A DNA stretch of 45,880 bases, taken from positions 1 through 45,880 of the forward strand of contig JAUXYM010000003.1 in the NCBI GenBank assembly GCA_030694365.1. The letters are read 5' to 3'. Shown here in pieces: positions 1 through 8,020 of this stretch (positions are counted from its first letter, which is position 1; every line of letters begins with the position of its first letter). The notes beneath the pieces are model-generated. The model did not search any database, was not told the DNA's origin, and saw only the letters and a program-made list of their open reading frames with translations. Source of the stretch: Nevskia sp. (GTDB taxonomy: Bacteria > Pseudomonadota > Gammaproteobacteria > Nevskiales > Nevskiaceae). The position numbers were made by a program, and so were the translations under genes.

Positions 1-23
1 TCATGAGATTTCCGGAGTCGTGA

Positions 24-117
24 GTTATTGAGTCGGCATCAAGATATTGAACGCAGGCACTCCGTTTATCCGGAGACTGAGCTTGTCAACGAAGAGCGGA
101 AATGCCGACTCAGTAAC
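24..117 (+). repeat. ~94-nt palindromic element, copy A
   Basis: The outer arms GTTATTGAGTCGGCAT (24-39) and ATGCCGACTCAGTAAC (102-117) pair at 15 of 16 positions. Just inside the left arm lies the block GATATTGAACGC, which recurs in the two other copies in this window (134-228 inverted, 18612-18703 direct). A small internal hairpin, CTCCG/CGGAG, sits near 61-75. Nothing here looks coding. No known repeat family is recognised. Confidence 0.75.
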
Positions 118-133
118 CAGAAACCATTGTTTT

Positions 134-228
134 GTTATTGATGCGGCACCTCCTGCCCCTCGCAGGAACGGGTGAAGCTGGGTTCGAAGACAGCGCTCAC
201 GTTCAGTATCAAGGTGCCGCATCAATAA
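134..228 (-). repeat. ~94-nt palindromic element, copy B (inverted)
   Basis: The arms TTATTGATGCGGCACCT (134-150) and AGGTGCCGCATCAATAA (212-228) are a perfect 17-bp inverted repeat. Read on the minus strand, the block after the first arm is GATACTGAACGT, matching copy A, so A and B lie in opposite orientation 16 nt apart. This resembles alternating REP/BIME-type arrangements. The right arm runs directly into the terminator at 228-257. Confidence 0.75.
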
Positions 229-257
229 AAAGCCCCGCTTCGAAAAGCGGGGCTTTT
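228..257 (-). terminator. Bidirectional rho-independent terminator downstream of hpf
   Basis: A 13-bp stem (228-240 with 245-257) closes on a CGAA loop, with T runs on both strands. It lies about 75 nt past the hpf stop codon and would end minus-strand transcription from rpoN-hpf. It could also stop plus-strand transcription coming from the window edge. Confidence 0.85.
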
Positions 258-332
258 CCCGAGGCCCGGTTAGTGTAGCGCCGTGCTGCGCGGTGCCGGC
301 CTGCCAATCACGATCAGCTCAGGTTCGGGTGC

Positions 333-656
333 TTAGTTGATGGTGTGCTTCTTGACTTCGCGAGCGTGATGGTCGCGAAGCTTGTCCTTGAATTTCCGGG
401 TCTGCTGATCGAGCTTGTCGATCAGGCTGTCGATCGCCGCGTACATGTCGCCATTGATCGACTCGGCATGCAGGTTGGTACCTCGGGCATGGAGCGTCGC
501 TTCGGCTTTGTGTTGTAGCTTGTTGTCGACCGAGAGGATCACGGCGGCGTCGATCAGGTGATCGAAATGGCGCTCGACGCGCTTCAGCTTGTCGGCGACG
601 TAAGTGCGCAGGGCCGGTGTGAGATCGAGATGATGACCGGAGATGTTCAGGTTCAT
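333..656 (-). CDS. hpf: Ribosome hibernation promoting factor, short form
   Basis: A 107-residue protein of the HPF/RaiA (sigma-54 modulation protein) family. It binds the 30S decoding region in stationary phase and promotes ribosome dimers. The start MNLNISGHH with the following LTPALRTYVADKL is typical, as is the centre with GTNLHAES and MYAAIDSLIDKLDQQ. The length fits the short form, which lacks the extra C-terminal dimerisation domain. The ATG at 656 is preceded by AGGAG at good spacing; a longer in-frame extension to 692 has no such support. It follows rpoN by 126 bp, the usual neighbour, and ends before a strong terminator. In related genomes ptsN comes next; here palindromic repeats follow. 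Confidence 0.95.
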   Translation of the reverse strand: MNLNISGHHLDLTPALRTYVADKLKRVERHFDHLIDAAVILSVDNKLQHKAEATLHARGTNLHAESINGDMYAAIDSLIDKLDQQTRKFKDKLRDHHAREVKKHTIN

Positions 657-782
657 ACACGCAACTCCTATTCGAGAATCCGTACCGGGCACCGACCGGA
701 ATACGGCGGCGAGCAGTGCGGACCATTGACGTTGCAGGTTTCAGACCATGAAGCAAAACGTGACCGAGGCATCGATCGGGGC

Positions 783-2264
783 TCAGCCGATCGGCTTGCG
801 CTCATGCGACGGAGGGATGCGCAGCGCCTCGCGATACTTTGCGACCGTGCGACGGGCGACCTGGATGCCTTCCTTCAGCAGCATCTCGGCGAGCGTCGAA
901 TCGGACAGGGGCTTGGTGGCATCTTCGGCAGCGATGAGTCGCTTGATCATGGCCTGGATGGCAGTGGCGGAGCAGGTACCTCCTTCCGTGGTCTGGACGT
1001 GGCTGGAGAAGAAATACTTCAGTTCGTAAAGGCCTCTCGGCGTCAGCATGTACTTGTTTGCTGTCGCGCGCGACACCGTTGACTCGTGAATTCCCAACTG
1101 TTCGGCGACATCGCGAAGCACCAGCGGCCGCATCGCTTCCTCGCCGTAGTCCAGGAAGGCCCGTTGTTCCTCGACGATACATTGGGCAACCTTGAGCAGC
1201 GTTTCGTTCCGCGCTTCGAGCGAATTGATGAAATAGCGCGCTTCCTGCAGATGCTGCTTCATCGTCAACTGGTCGCGCGAGGTATCGGCCCGCTTGACCA
1301 TGCCTTGATAAAGCTGATTGATCCGCAGTTTCGGCGTGTGCTCGGGGTTCAGCGAAACCCGCCAGCGGCCGTTCTTCTTGCCGACGAAGACATCGGGCGC
1401 GATGTAGTCGCTCTCATGCGCCTGATACGGGCGACCCGGATGCGGCTGCAGCGATTGCACCAGCGCCAGACCTTCGCGCAGCGCTTCCAGGCCCAGGCCA
1501 GTGGCCTTGATCAGTGCGGTTTCGTCGTGGCGCGCGAGCATCGCCATCGGCGCTTCGAGGATTCTGAACGCCGCACTCAAGCCGGGTGCTTTCTGCGGGT
1601 ACTGCTGCAATTGCAGGCGCAGACATTCCGGCAGATCGCGCGCGGCGACACCCGAAGGATCGAAATCCTGCACCGAGCGCAGCACCTTTTCGACGCGCTC
1701 CAGCGGAATGTTCTGGCCGCCGACCAGGCGATCGCGGACGCCGTCCCAGTCTTCGAGATAGCCGTCATCGTTGATCGCGTCAATGATGTGCAGCGCGACT
1801 TCGGCGTCGATTTCATCGAACGGAGCGATCGAGGCTTGCCAGGTCAGGTGGTCACGCAGCGACTGTGAGCCGTGCAGGTTGGCCTGCATGAAATCGTGCA
1901 GGCCGTCATCGTCCTCGCCGCTACTGCTGCCGGCGGAGCCGGCGCTGTCGTAGATATCACCCCAGTCGGCATCGACCGGCATCTCTTCGGGAATGACGTT
2001 CTCGCCGCCGAGTTCGATCACCGTTTCGGCGGCCGAGCCGGCTTGGGCGACGGCAGCATCGCTGTCGGCCTCGGCCATTGCTTCTTCGGTGGTCTGGATT
2101 TCGAGGTCGTCGCCGTCGGCCTCCAGCATCACGTTCGATTCCAGCGCCTGGCGGATTTCCAGTTGCAGATCGAGGCTGGATAGCTGCAACAGGCGGATCG
2201 CCTGCTGCAAGGCAGGCGTCATGGTCAGGGCCAGACCGGTACGGAGCGACAGCGATTGCTTCAT
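783..2264 (-). CDS. rpoN: RNA polymerase sigma-54 factor
   Basis: A 493-residue sigma-54, which directs core RNA polymerase to -24/-12 promoters opened by AAA+ activators such as NtrC. Region I is the Gln/Leu-rich N terminus (residues 1-50: LTPALQQAIRLLQLS-type sequence). It is followed by an acidic region II (about 51-130), the core-binding region, a helix-turn-helix near residues 385-405 (IHESTVSRATANKYM) and the C-terminal RpoN box ARRTVAKYRE. All parts are intact. It sits between lptB (131 bp upstream) and hpf. Two near-consensus sigma-54 promoters occur in this window (6738-6753 and 12054-12069), so likely targets lie close by. Confidence 0.97.
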   Translation of the reverse strand: MKQSLSLRTGLALTMTPALQQAIRLLQLSSLDLQLEIRQALESNVMLEADGDDLEIQTTEEAMAEADSDAAVAQAGSAAETVIELGGENVIPEEMPVDADWGDIYDSAGSAGSSSGEDDDGLHDFMQANLHGSQSLRDHLTWQASIAPFDEIDAEVALHIIDAINDDGYLEDWDGVRDRLVGGQNIPLERVEKVLRSVQDFDPSGVAARDLPECLRLQLQQYPQKAPGLSAAFRILEAPMAMLARHDETALIKATGLGLEALREGLALVQSLQPHPGRPYQAHESDYIAPDVFVGKKNGRWRVSLNPEHTPKLRINQLYQGMVKRADTSRDQLTMKQHLQEARYFINSLEARNETLLKVAQCIVEEQRAFLDYGEEAMRPLVLRDVAEQLGIHESTVSRATANKYMLTPRGLYELKYFFSSHVQTTEGGTCSATAIQAMIKRLIAAEDATKPLSDSTLAEMLLKEGIQVARRTVAKYREALRIPPSHERKPIG

Positions 2265-2395
2265 GCGGGCTTTTTCAGGAATTCCATTGTTGGCATTGTA
2301 CTTGCTCGGAATTCATTGCGATGGGCTATAGTTGAAAAGTAGATCAGCGCGGCAACGGCTGATTTCCAGCGCTCAAAGCGCTGCTCGCAGCCGCC

Positions 2396-3163
2396 TCACA
2401 GGCGGAACTGCTCGCCCAGATAAACCTTCCGCACCGTTTCGTTTTCCATCAGCTCCGGTGGCGTGCCTTCGGCGATGACCTTGCCACCGGCGAGGATATA
2501 ACCGCGGGTGCAGATGCCGAGCGTCTCGCGAACATTGTGATCGGTGATCAATACGCCGATGCCGCGCTCGGACAGGTGACGGACGATGCCCTGGATGTCG
2601 ATCACGGCGATCGGATCAACGCCGGCAAAAGGCTCATCGAGCAGCACGAAACGCGGATTGGCCGCCAGTGCACGGGCGATTTCGGCGCGCCGCCGCTCGC
2701 CACCGGACAGCGACATGCCCAGGCCTTCGCGGACATGGCTGATGTGCAGTTCTTCGAGCAGCCGTTCCAGTTCCTGCTTGCGCCCCGCCTTGTCGAGGTC
2801 GTCGCGCAACTCGAGGATCGCCATGACATTGTCGGCGACCGACAGCTTGCGGAATACCGAGGCCTCCTGGGGCAGGTAGCCGATGCCAGCCTTGGCGCGC
2901 GCGTGCATCGGCAGCTTGGTGATGTCGCGGCCATCGAGCTCGATGACGCCGGCATCGGCCGGCACCAGGCCGACGACCATGTAGAACGAAGTGGTCTTGC
3001 CGGCGCCGTTCGGGCCGAGCAGGCCGACGATCTCGCCGGCGCGCACGTTCAGCGAGACGCCGTCGACCACGGTGCGCTTCTTGTAGCGCTTGACCAGATC
3101 GCGCGCCTGCAGCACTGAGCGCGGCTGTTTATCGTCCGTGGTGGCGCCTGCTGTGGCGCTCAT
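2396..3163 (-). CDS. lptB: LPS export ABC transporter ATPase
   Basis: A 255-residue cytoplasmic ATPase that, with LptF and LptG, extracts LPS from the inner membrane and pushes it along the Lpt bridge. Walker [10 protein letters not shown] is at residues 50-58, the Q-loop at LPQEASVF, the signature at LSGGERRR, Walker B at [13 protein letters not shown], and the switch His in TDHNVRET. The N terminus carries about 15 residues more than the E. coli protein. The start overlaps the lptA stop by 4 bp, indicating translational coupling in the kdsD-kdsC-lptC-lptA-lptB operon. Confidence 0.96.
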   Translation of the reverse strand: MSATAGATTDDKQPRSVLQARDLVKRYKKRTVVDGVSLNVRAGEIVGLLGPNGAGKTTSFYMVVGLVPADAGVIELDGRDITKLPMHARAKAGIGYLPQEASVFRKLSVADNVMAILELRDDLDKAGRKQELERLLEELHISHVREGLGMSLSGGERRRAEIARALAANPRFVLLDEPFAGVDPIAVIDIQGIVRHLSERGIGVLITDHNVRETLGICTRGYILAGGKVIAEGTPPELMENETVRKVYLGEQFRL

Positions 3164-3792
3164 TTCGTGCCTCCGGTGGCCGGTGGTGCAGCGGGCGTCG
3201 CCGGGGCTGACGCAGGTGCAGGGTCGCTGGACGCCGGTTGGATGATGATCTTGACCTGGCCGCCATCGCCGCCCGAGGCCTGGATGCGGCGCTCCCTGAC
3301 GTCGTACTTGATGGTGTCGCCGGTGATCTCATCGGTGCCGCGCATCACGTAAGCATCGGTCAGCAGATCGAGCACGCCGCTGCGCGAGTCATAGTTCAGC
3401 GTCTTCGCACGAGCGGCGACGGCCGGGTTCTCGGTACCACTGCCGGCGTGATTCATCCGCGCCGGGCCGCCGGTGATCCTGGCTTCGTACTGGCCGCCCG
3501 GGTACTGCTTCAGCTCGACCTTGTCGCCCTCGAGCTTCAGGGTGTCCGAGGTCAGCACGACATTGCCGGTATAGACCGCCGAATTGCCCTGCACCAGTTC
3601 GGCCTTGTCCGAGGTCAGCGTCACCGGCCCGGTCGGCTTCAGGTCCGCGCCCTTCGGCAGCTTGACCAGTTCGGCCTTGTCGACCGACGGCCCTTTCGGC
3701 GCCGACGGCGCAGCCAGAGCGTTGCCAGCCAGCAGCAGTGCAGCGAGCAGGCTCCCGACTCGGGGGGCGGCCAGTTCAGCGATTGACTTCAT
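3160..3792 (-). CDS. lptA: Periplasmic LPS bridge protein
   Basis: A 210-residue periplasmic protein of the OstA/LptA family that forms the beta-jellyroll bridge carrying LPS between LptC and LptD. The signal peptide covers roughly residues 1-28 (cleavage after ALA). The OstA-like fold spans about 55-185, with the repeated pattern [13 protein letters not shown] and TGNVVLTSD. The last 25 residues are a Pro/Ala-rich tail. The start overlaps the lptC 3' end by 17 bp and the stop overlaps the lptB start by 4 bp. Confidence 0.93.
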   Translation of the reverse strand: MKSIAELAAPRVGSLLAALLLAGNALAAPSAPKGPSVDKAELVKLPKGADLKPTGPVTLTSDKAELVQGNSAVYTGNVVLTSDTLKLEGDKVELKQYPGGQYEARITGGPARMNHAGSGTENPAVAARAKTLNYDSRSGVLDLLTDAYVMRGTDEITGDTIKYDVRERRIQASGGDGGQVKIIIQPASSDPAPASAPATPAAPPATGGTK

Positions 3793-4333
3793 AGCGCATC
3801 TTCACGTTGTTGAGCAGGCGTAAGTCCTGCTGCACCCAATTGGCAGTCATGCCGGTAGCCGTGCCCTTGCGCGTGCGGCTGTCGGCGTTCACATCGGCGT
3901 CGGTGCTCAAGCGATGAGCATCGGGATCGATCTTCATGGTCGGTGAGCGCACGGTCACCGTTTCGCCATTGTCCGGCCATTGACCGTCGGCGATCACCTC
4001 ACCGGACAGGGTCATCACCCGGCTGCCGGGCGCGAGGCTGCCGGTGGGCGCGGTGATATGCCAGGGCGTCCTGGTGCCGGACAGCACGTCAACCACCAGG
4101 GTCGTCGCCTGTGCCGATTCGTCGTCGAAGTATTCGAGGCTGGCGGCGGTCGCTTTCAACGCCGGTTGGCCATCAGCGTCGTAGCGGGTCAGCTCGGCGG
4201 CAGTCAGCGTGTAGCGCGGCAGCTTGTCGTCGGCTGCGCTGCTCACCACCGCGACGTCATCGATCCGGTTCAGCGTGTAGAGCAGGCCGGCAAGTGCGGC
4301 GACCGCGATCGCGGCAACGGCAACCCGGGTCAT
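3776..4333 (-). CDS. lptC: LPS export protein, inner-membrane bitopic
   Basis: A 185-residue protein with one N-terminal transmembrane helix (about residues 4-20) and a periplasmic LptC domain that receives LPS from LptFG and passes it to LptA. Family features are the segment after the anchor (LPRYTLTAAELTRYDADGQPALKATA), the central ITAPTGSLAPG block and the C-terminal [10 protein letters not shown]. The start overlaps the kdsC stop by 4 bp. The position between kdsC and lptA is canonical and supports the name, because this family diverges strongly in sequence. Confidence 0.93.
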   Translation of the reverse strand: MTRVAVAAIAVAALAGLLYTLNRIDDVAVVSSAADDKLPRYTLTAAELTRYDADGQPALKATAASLEYFDDESAQATTLVVDVLSGTRTPWHITAPTGSLAPGSRVMTLSGEVIADGQWPDNGETVTVRSPTMKIDPDAHRLSTDADVNADSRTRKGTATGMTANWVQQDLRLLNNVKMRYEVNR

Positions 4334-4839
4334 GCGCGTACTCCCATTGCAGTCTGGGCATTCAGGATCAGATCGGCAGCATCGCGCACGGCACCGTTGC
4401 CGCCAGTCAGGCGGCTGGCCCAGTGGGCAACGGCAAGCACTTTCGGATGGGCGTCGGCAACGGTCATCGCCAGGCCGGCGCGCTGCATCAGCGGCAGATC
4501 CGGGGTGTCGTCACCCATCATCATCAGTTGATCGTCACGCAGTCCGAGCTTGGCGAGCAGCGCTTCCCAGGCCGGAATCTTGTGCTCGACATTGAGCCAG
4601 ACGTGCTGGACGCCGAGATATTCGAAACGCGCCTGCATCGCCGCCGACGGCCGACCGGAAATCACCGCGACTTCGATGCCAGCCTGCATCAACAATTTCA
4701 GGCCCAGGCCATCGCGAACATGCACGGCCTTCAGCTCGGTGCCGTCCGGGGCCAGATAGAGCTTGCAGTCGGTCATCACGCCGTCTACGTCGAACACCGC
4801 GCAACGGATGTTGCGAGCCCGCTCGGTTAAGGTAAGCAT
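4330..4839 (-). CDS. kdsC: Kdo-8-phosphate phosphatase
   Basis: A 169-residue HAD-superfamily phosphatase that hydrolyses 3-deoxy-manno-octulosonate 8-phosphate to Kdo. The nucleophile motif DVDGVMTD starts at residue 17. Motif II is the VISGRPS segment, and the C-terminal acid motif is GDDTPDLPLM. There is no cap domain, as is normal for this tetrameric family. The ATG overlaps the kdsD stop codon, so the two Kdo enzymes are probably co-translated. Confidence 0.95.
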   Translation of the reverse strand: MLTLTERARNIRCAVFDVDGVMTDCKLYLAPDGTELKAVHVRDGLGLKLLMQAGIEVAVISGRPSAAMQARFEYLGVQHVWLNVEHKIPAWEALLAKLGLRDDQLMMMGDDTPDLPLMQRAGLAMTVADAHPKVLAVAHWASRLTGGNGAVRDAADLILNAQTAMGVRA

Positions 4840-5840
4840 CAGACCACGCCCGCCCGCAGCAGATCGTGCATGTGCAGCACGCCTTCGAGATAACGGTGGT
4901 CGTCGAGCACCATCAGGACCGTGATGCGGTGCTTTTCCATCAGATGCACGGCCTCGGCCGCCAGTTGCGTGGCGCGGATCGATTTGCCGCCGCGCGTCAT
5001 CACCTCGGCGATCCGGGCGCTGCGCAGATCGACATTGGCGTCCAGTACCCGGCGCAGATCGCCATCCGTGAACAGGCCGAGCGCCTGGCCGTCGCCATCG
5101 ACGACGGCGGTCATGCCGAGGCCCTTGTGAGTCATCTCCAGCAGCGCGGTCGACAGGGTCGCGTCGGCCGGCACCTGGGGAATACGGTCGCCGGTCGCCA
5201 TCAGGTCACCGACCTTGAGCAGCAGACGGCGTCCCAGCGTGCCGCCCGGATGGCTCAGCGCGAAATCGTCCGGCGTGAAGCCGCGCGCTTCGAGCAAGGC
5301 CACGGCCAGCGCGTCGCCCATCGCCAGGGTCGCGGTGGTGCTGGCTGTCGGGGCCAGGTTCAGCGGGCAGGCTTCCTGCTCGACCGAGACATCGAGATGG
5401 ACATCGGCCGATTTCGCCAGGGTCGAGCCGGGCCGCCCGGTCATCGACACCAGCGGAATCCCCATGCGCTTGATCAGCGGCAGGATGGTCAGCACTTCGG
5501 CGGTCTCGCCGGAATTGCTGATCGCGATCACGGCGTCATCGCGGGTGATCATGCCGAGGTCGCCGTGGCTGGCTTCGCCCGGATGAACGAAGAATGCCGG
5601 CGTGCCGGTTGAGGCCAGGGTGGCGGCGATCTTGCCGCCGATGTGGCCACTTTTGCCCATGCCGGTGACGATCACCCGGCCACGGCAGGTGATCAGCAAC
5701 TGGCAGGCGCGGGCGAAACTGCCGTCGATGCGCGGCAGCAACGCAGCCAGCGCATCGCGCTCGATGCCGAGCACGCGACGCGCGGTGTCCTGCAGGGCAG
5801 TGCTGTCGGCCACGGGAATGAGGGGTGCTGAGTCAGCCAT
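4839..5840 (-). CDS. kdsD: D-arabinose 5-phosphate isomerase
   Basis: A 333-residue enzyme interconverting ribulose 5-phosphate and arabinose 5-phosphate, the first committed step to Kdo. An N-terminal SIS domain (about 40-190) contains GMGKSGHIGGKIAATLASTG, the ISNSGET motif and the conserved SHPGGTLGRR. Two CBS domains fill the C terminus (about 210-330). Length and domain order match the family. It is the first gene of the five-gene Kdo/Lpt operon, and its promoter should lie in 5841-5930. Confidence 0.95.
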   Translation of the reverse strand: MADSAPLIPVADSTALQDTARRVLGIERDALAALLPRIDGSFARACQLLITCRGRVIVTGMGKSGHIGGKIAATLASTGTPAFFVHPGEASHGDLGMITRDDAVIAISNSGETAEVLTILPLIKRMGIPLVSMTGRPGSTLAKSADVHLDVSVEQEACPLNLAPTASTTATLAMGDALAVALLEARGFTPDDFALSHPGGTLGRRLLLKVGDLMATGDRIPQVPADATLSTALLEMTHKGLGMTAVVDGDGQALGLFTDGDLRRVLDANVDLRSARIAEVMTRGGKSIRATQLAAEAVHLMEKHRITVLMVLDDHRYLEGVLHMHDLLRAGVV

Positions 5841-5930
5841 GAGGGCCGTATCGTACCCGAGCGCTCCGATGCGGTTCGCGTTCCGGTCGCCGCCGGCCGG
5901 TGTTCGTCACGCAAGCGGCAGGCTTCTCTC

Positions 5931-5936
5931 TATAAT
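5931..5936 (+). promoter_or_regulatory. Sigma-70-type -10 element TATAAT
   Basis: A perfect TATAAT stands upstream of the cytochrome c gene, leaving a leader of about 170 nt. No good -35 hexamer is visible 16-18 bp upstream (CACGCA at best), so it may need an activator. The rest of 5841-6112 shows nothing else that can be named. Confidence 0.4.
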
Positions 5937-6112
5937 TGCGCGCTGCGCAGCACTGCTGTCAGCGCCGTTCCGCGTGGTCACCGATGCTCGCGCCCTGTTT
6001 TGTCGCGAGTCGCGGCGGTTCGCGCCGTTATGGGCCGTGCATTTTTTTGGTGCATCGCCCGCCTTTTCGATCTGTAGCAAGCCTTTTCCATCTGCCGGCC
6101 CCGGAGACCGTT

Positions 6113-6592
6113 GTGAGCAAAGACCAGGACAAGAAGTTCATGATTTCCTTCGCCGGTGTTCTGGCGCTGCTGTTCGGCATCACGATCAGCATCGTCGTGC
6201 TGGCCGCGATCATGACCCCGAAGCACGAGACGGCTGACGCTTCCGAACTGAAGAAAGTGGCCGCGCGTACCGCACCGATCGGCACCGTGATCACCGACCC
6301 GGCGTTGCTGGTCAAGACCAAAGCGGCCGTCAAGCGCGAGCCCTACAGCGGCGAGCAGGTCTATGCGACGGTCTGCAGCGCTTGCCATGCAGGCGGCGTG
6401 CTGGGTGCGCCGGAATCGGACGACAAGGCCGCTTGGGCAACTCGCAAAGGCGCTGCCGGTGGTGTTGACGGCCTGAGCGCATCGGCGATCAAGGGCAAGA
6501 ATTCGATGCCGCCGCGCGGCGGCAATGCTGATCTCAGCGACGACGAGGTCAAGGCTGCGGTCGAACACCTGCTGAAACTCTCGGGTGCCTGA
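6113..6592 (+). CDS. Membrane-anchored cytochrome c5-like protein
   Basis: A 159-residue c-type cytochrome. One hydrophobic helix near the N terminus (about residues 10-31) is followed by a soluble part with the heme motif CSACH and a distal MPPRGG segment whose Met is the likely sixth ligand, typical of the cytochrome c5 (class IE) fold. It most likely carries electrons in the periplasm toward a terminal oxidase. The GTG start is chosen because GGAG lies 6 nt upstream and the anchor begins soon after. It is flanked by its own -10 element and terminator, so it is monocistronic. The redox partner is unknown. Confidence 0.85.
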   Translation: MSKDQDKKFMISFAGVLALLFGITISIVVLAAIMTPKHETADASELKKVAARTAPIGTVITDPALLVKTKAAVKREPYSGEQVYATVCSACHAGGVLGAPESDDKAAWATRKGAAGGVDGLSASAIKGKNSMPPRGGNADLSDDEVKAAVEHLLKLSGA

Positions 6593-6611
6593 GCGCCCCG
6601 GCGTTGCTCTG

Positions 6612-6640
6612 AAAAGCGCGGCTTCGGCCGCGCTTTTTTT
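6612..6640 (+). terminator. Rho-independent terminator after cytochrome c gene
   Basis: An 11-bp stem (6612-6622 with 6627-6637) with a TTCG tetraloop is followed by T residues to 6640. It lies 20 nt past the stop codon. Confidence 0.9.
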
Positions 6641-6737
6641 ATGTGTTTCATATTCTTGTCGTCACTTTTCAAACTCGAAATCGAAGCTTTCGCCCGGCTA
6701 CGATGCAGGCCCGGGAAAGGCGGATTCACCCGGGTAT

Positions 6738-6753
6738 TGGCACAAAGCGTGCT
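6738..6753 (+). promoter_or_regulatory. Sigma-54 (-24/-12) promoter upstream of porin
   Basis: TGGCACAAAGCGTGCT matches the sigma-54 consensus TGGCAC-R-N4-TTGCW at every defined position except one T (here G). The invariant GG and GC are spaced by exactly 10 nt. The predicted transcript start near 6764 leaves about 43 nt of leader with an excellent Shine-Dalgarno. No clear NtrC dyad was found upstream, so the activator is unknown. Confidence 0.75.
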
Positions 6754-6806
6754 TTCCCGGTCTCCGCTGGCCAATTTCAGCGAAAATTCCAATCGAAGGG
6801 AGAGTC

Positions 6807-7910
6807 ATGAGTAAGTACACCAAGTTGCTGTCGGTTGCGGGGCTGGCTTGCCTGCCTGGCATGGCATTCGCCGATGCCCCCACCATCGGATCGATGCTGG
6901 AAGCGTCCGGTATTGCAGTGAGCGGTTACACCAGTGCCTCGTACTCGGCAAACCTCAACAAGGGCAAGACGCTCGGTTTTCGCGCCTATGACGCCAACAG
7001 CGACACCTTCACCATCGACCAGGCGTCGATCACCGCAGCCTACGCCCCGGAAAGCGGCTTCGGTGCCACGGTCAACTTTCTGGCCGGTGAAGATTCCAAC
7101 GTCATCAACGCCAATTACGGTGACGGCAATTCGATCTTCAGCCTGCCGACTGCCTATGTCAGCTATGCCAACAGCGGTCTGACCATCATCGCCGGCCGTT
7201 TCGGCTCACTCGCCGGTTATGAAGTGACGGCCGACAACCTCGCGCCGTTCATCTCGCGTTCGTGGCTGTTCCAGAACACCCAGCCGTTCTTCCACACCGG
7301 TCTGCGTGCCTCGTACAAGTTCAACGACTTCTTCACCGCCCAGCTTGGTGCCGTCAACAGCGCCCCGCAGGCGTCGACGATCGACGCCAACAAGCAGAAG
7401 ACCCTCGAAGCGAACCTGACCATCACCCCGGTCAAGTCGCTGCTGGTGTCGCTGACCAACTACCTCGGCGTTGACGAGTTCGACGGCGTGGTTGCCTTCC
7501 CGATCAACGGTCCGGGTACGGGTGCCTTCACAACGCGCACCAATATCTCCGATGTGGTCGTGCAGTGGGTTGCCGCCGAGAAGCTGACCTTGGCGCTGAA
7601 CGGTGACGTGGCCGACTTCAAGGGTCTTTACACCGCTCGCGGTGTGGCGATCTACGCCCTGCTGCAGGCTACTGACCTGATTGGCTTCCGCGCCCGTGTC
7701 GAACTGGCCGAAGTCGCCAACAAGGGTGCTGGTGCGGTCACCGATTCGTTCAAGATCTACACCGGTGAAGTCGTGCTGTCGCCGTCGAAGAACTTCGATC
7801 TGCTGGCCGAAGTTCGCTACGACACTTCGAACAACGACGTGATCCCGAACGGCGCAACGCCGAAGGACACCGGCGGCAACGTCGCGATCAAGGGCATCTT
7901 CAAGTTCTGA
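6807..7910 (+). CDS. Outer-membrane beta-barrel porin (BBP2-like)
   Basis: A 367-residue exported protein with a signal peptide of about 22 residues (cleaved after AFA). The mature part is made of short alternating amphipathic strands and ends in a terminal Phe (GIFKF), the usual barrel-insertion signal. The early SGYTSASYSANLN stretch and the strong NTQPFFHTGLRASYKF region resemble beta-barrel porin-2 (OmpL-like) proteins; the family assignment is from memory. The ATG has GAAGGGAGAG just upstream. Transcription is predicted from the sigma-54 promoter 54 nt upstream, so expression probably responds to nitrogen or carbon status. The substrate cannot be told from sequence. A strong terminator follows. 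Confidence 0.8.
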   Translation: MSKYTKLLSVAGLACLPGMAFADAPTIGSMLEASGIAVSGYTSASYSANLNKGKTLGFRAYDANSDTFTIDQASITAAYAPESGFGATVNFLAGEDSNVINANYGDGNSIFSLPTAYVSYANSGLTIIAGRFGSLAGYEVTADNLAPFISRSWLFQNTQPFFHTGLRASYKFNDFFTAQLGAVNSAPQASTIDANKQKTLEANLTITPVKSLLVSLTNYLGVDEFDGVVAFPINGPGTGAFTTRTNISDVVVQWVAAEKLTLALNGDVADFKGLYTARGVAIYALLQATDLIGFRARVELAEVANKGAGAVTDSFKIYTGEVVLSPSKNFDLLAEVRYDTSNNDVIPNGATPKDTGGNVAIKGIFKF

Positions 7911-7943
7911 TCGCCTTGCGCTGAACGCTGCAGGCTGCACCCG

Positions 7944-7970
7944 AAAAGGCCGCTCACGCGGCCTTTTCTT
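7944..7970 (+). terminator. Rho-independent terminator after porin gene
   Basis: A 10-bp stem (7944-7953 with 7958-7967) closes on TCAC and ends in a T-rich tract, 33 nt after the porin stop codon. Confidence 0.85.
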
Positions 7971-8020
7971 TTGGGCGCTCCGTTACAGTGCCAGCTGCCC
8001 GTTTCGACTCTCGTTCCGAA

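Noticed and set aside
25-225. Minus-strand frame of 66 codons over the window start
   Set aside because: It is built entirely from the two palindromic elements; no ribosome site and no protein-like composition.
24-228. Palindromes as integron attC sites
   Set aside because: attC sites begin with RYYYAAC and end with GTTRRRY; these elements run the other way (start TTATTGA, end TCAATAA) and no integrase or cassette genes are near.
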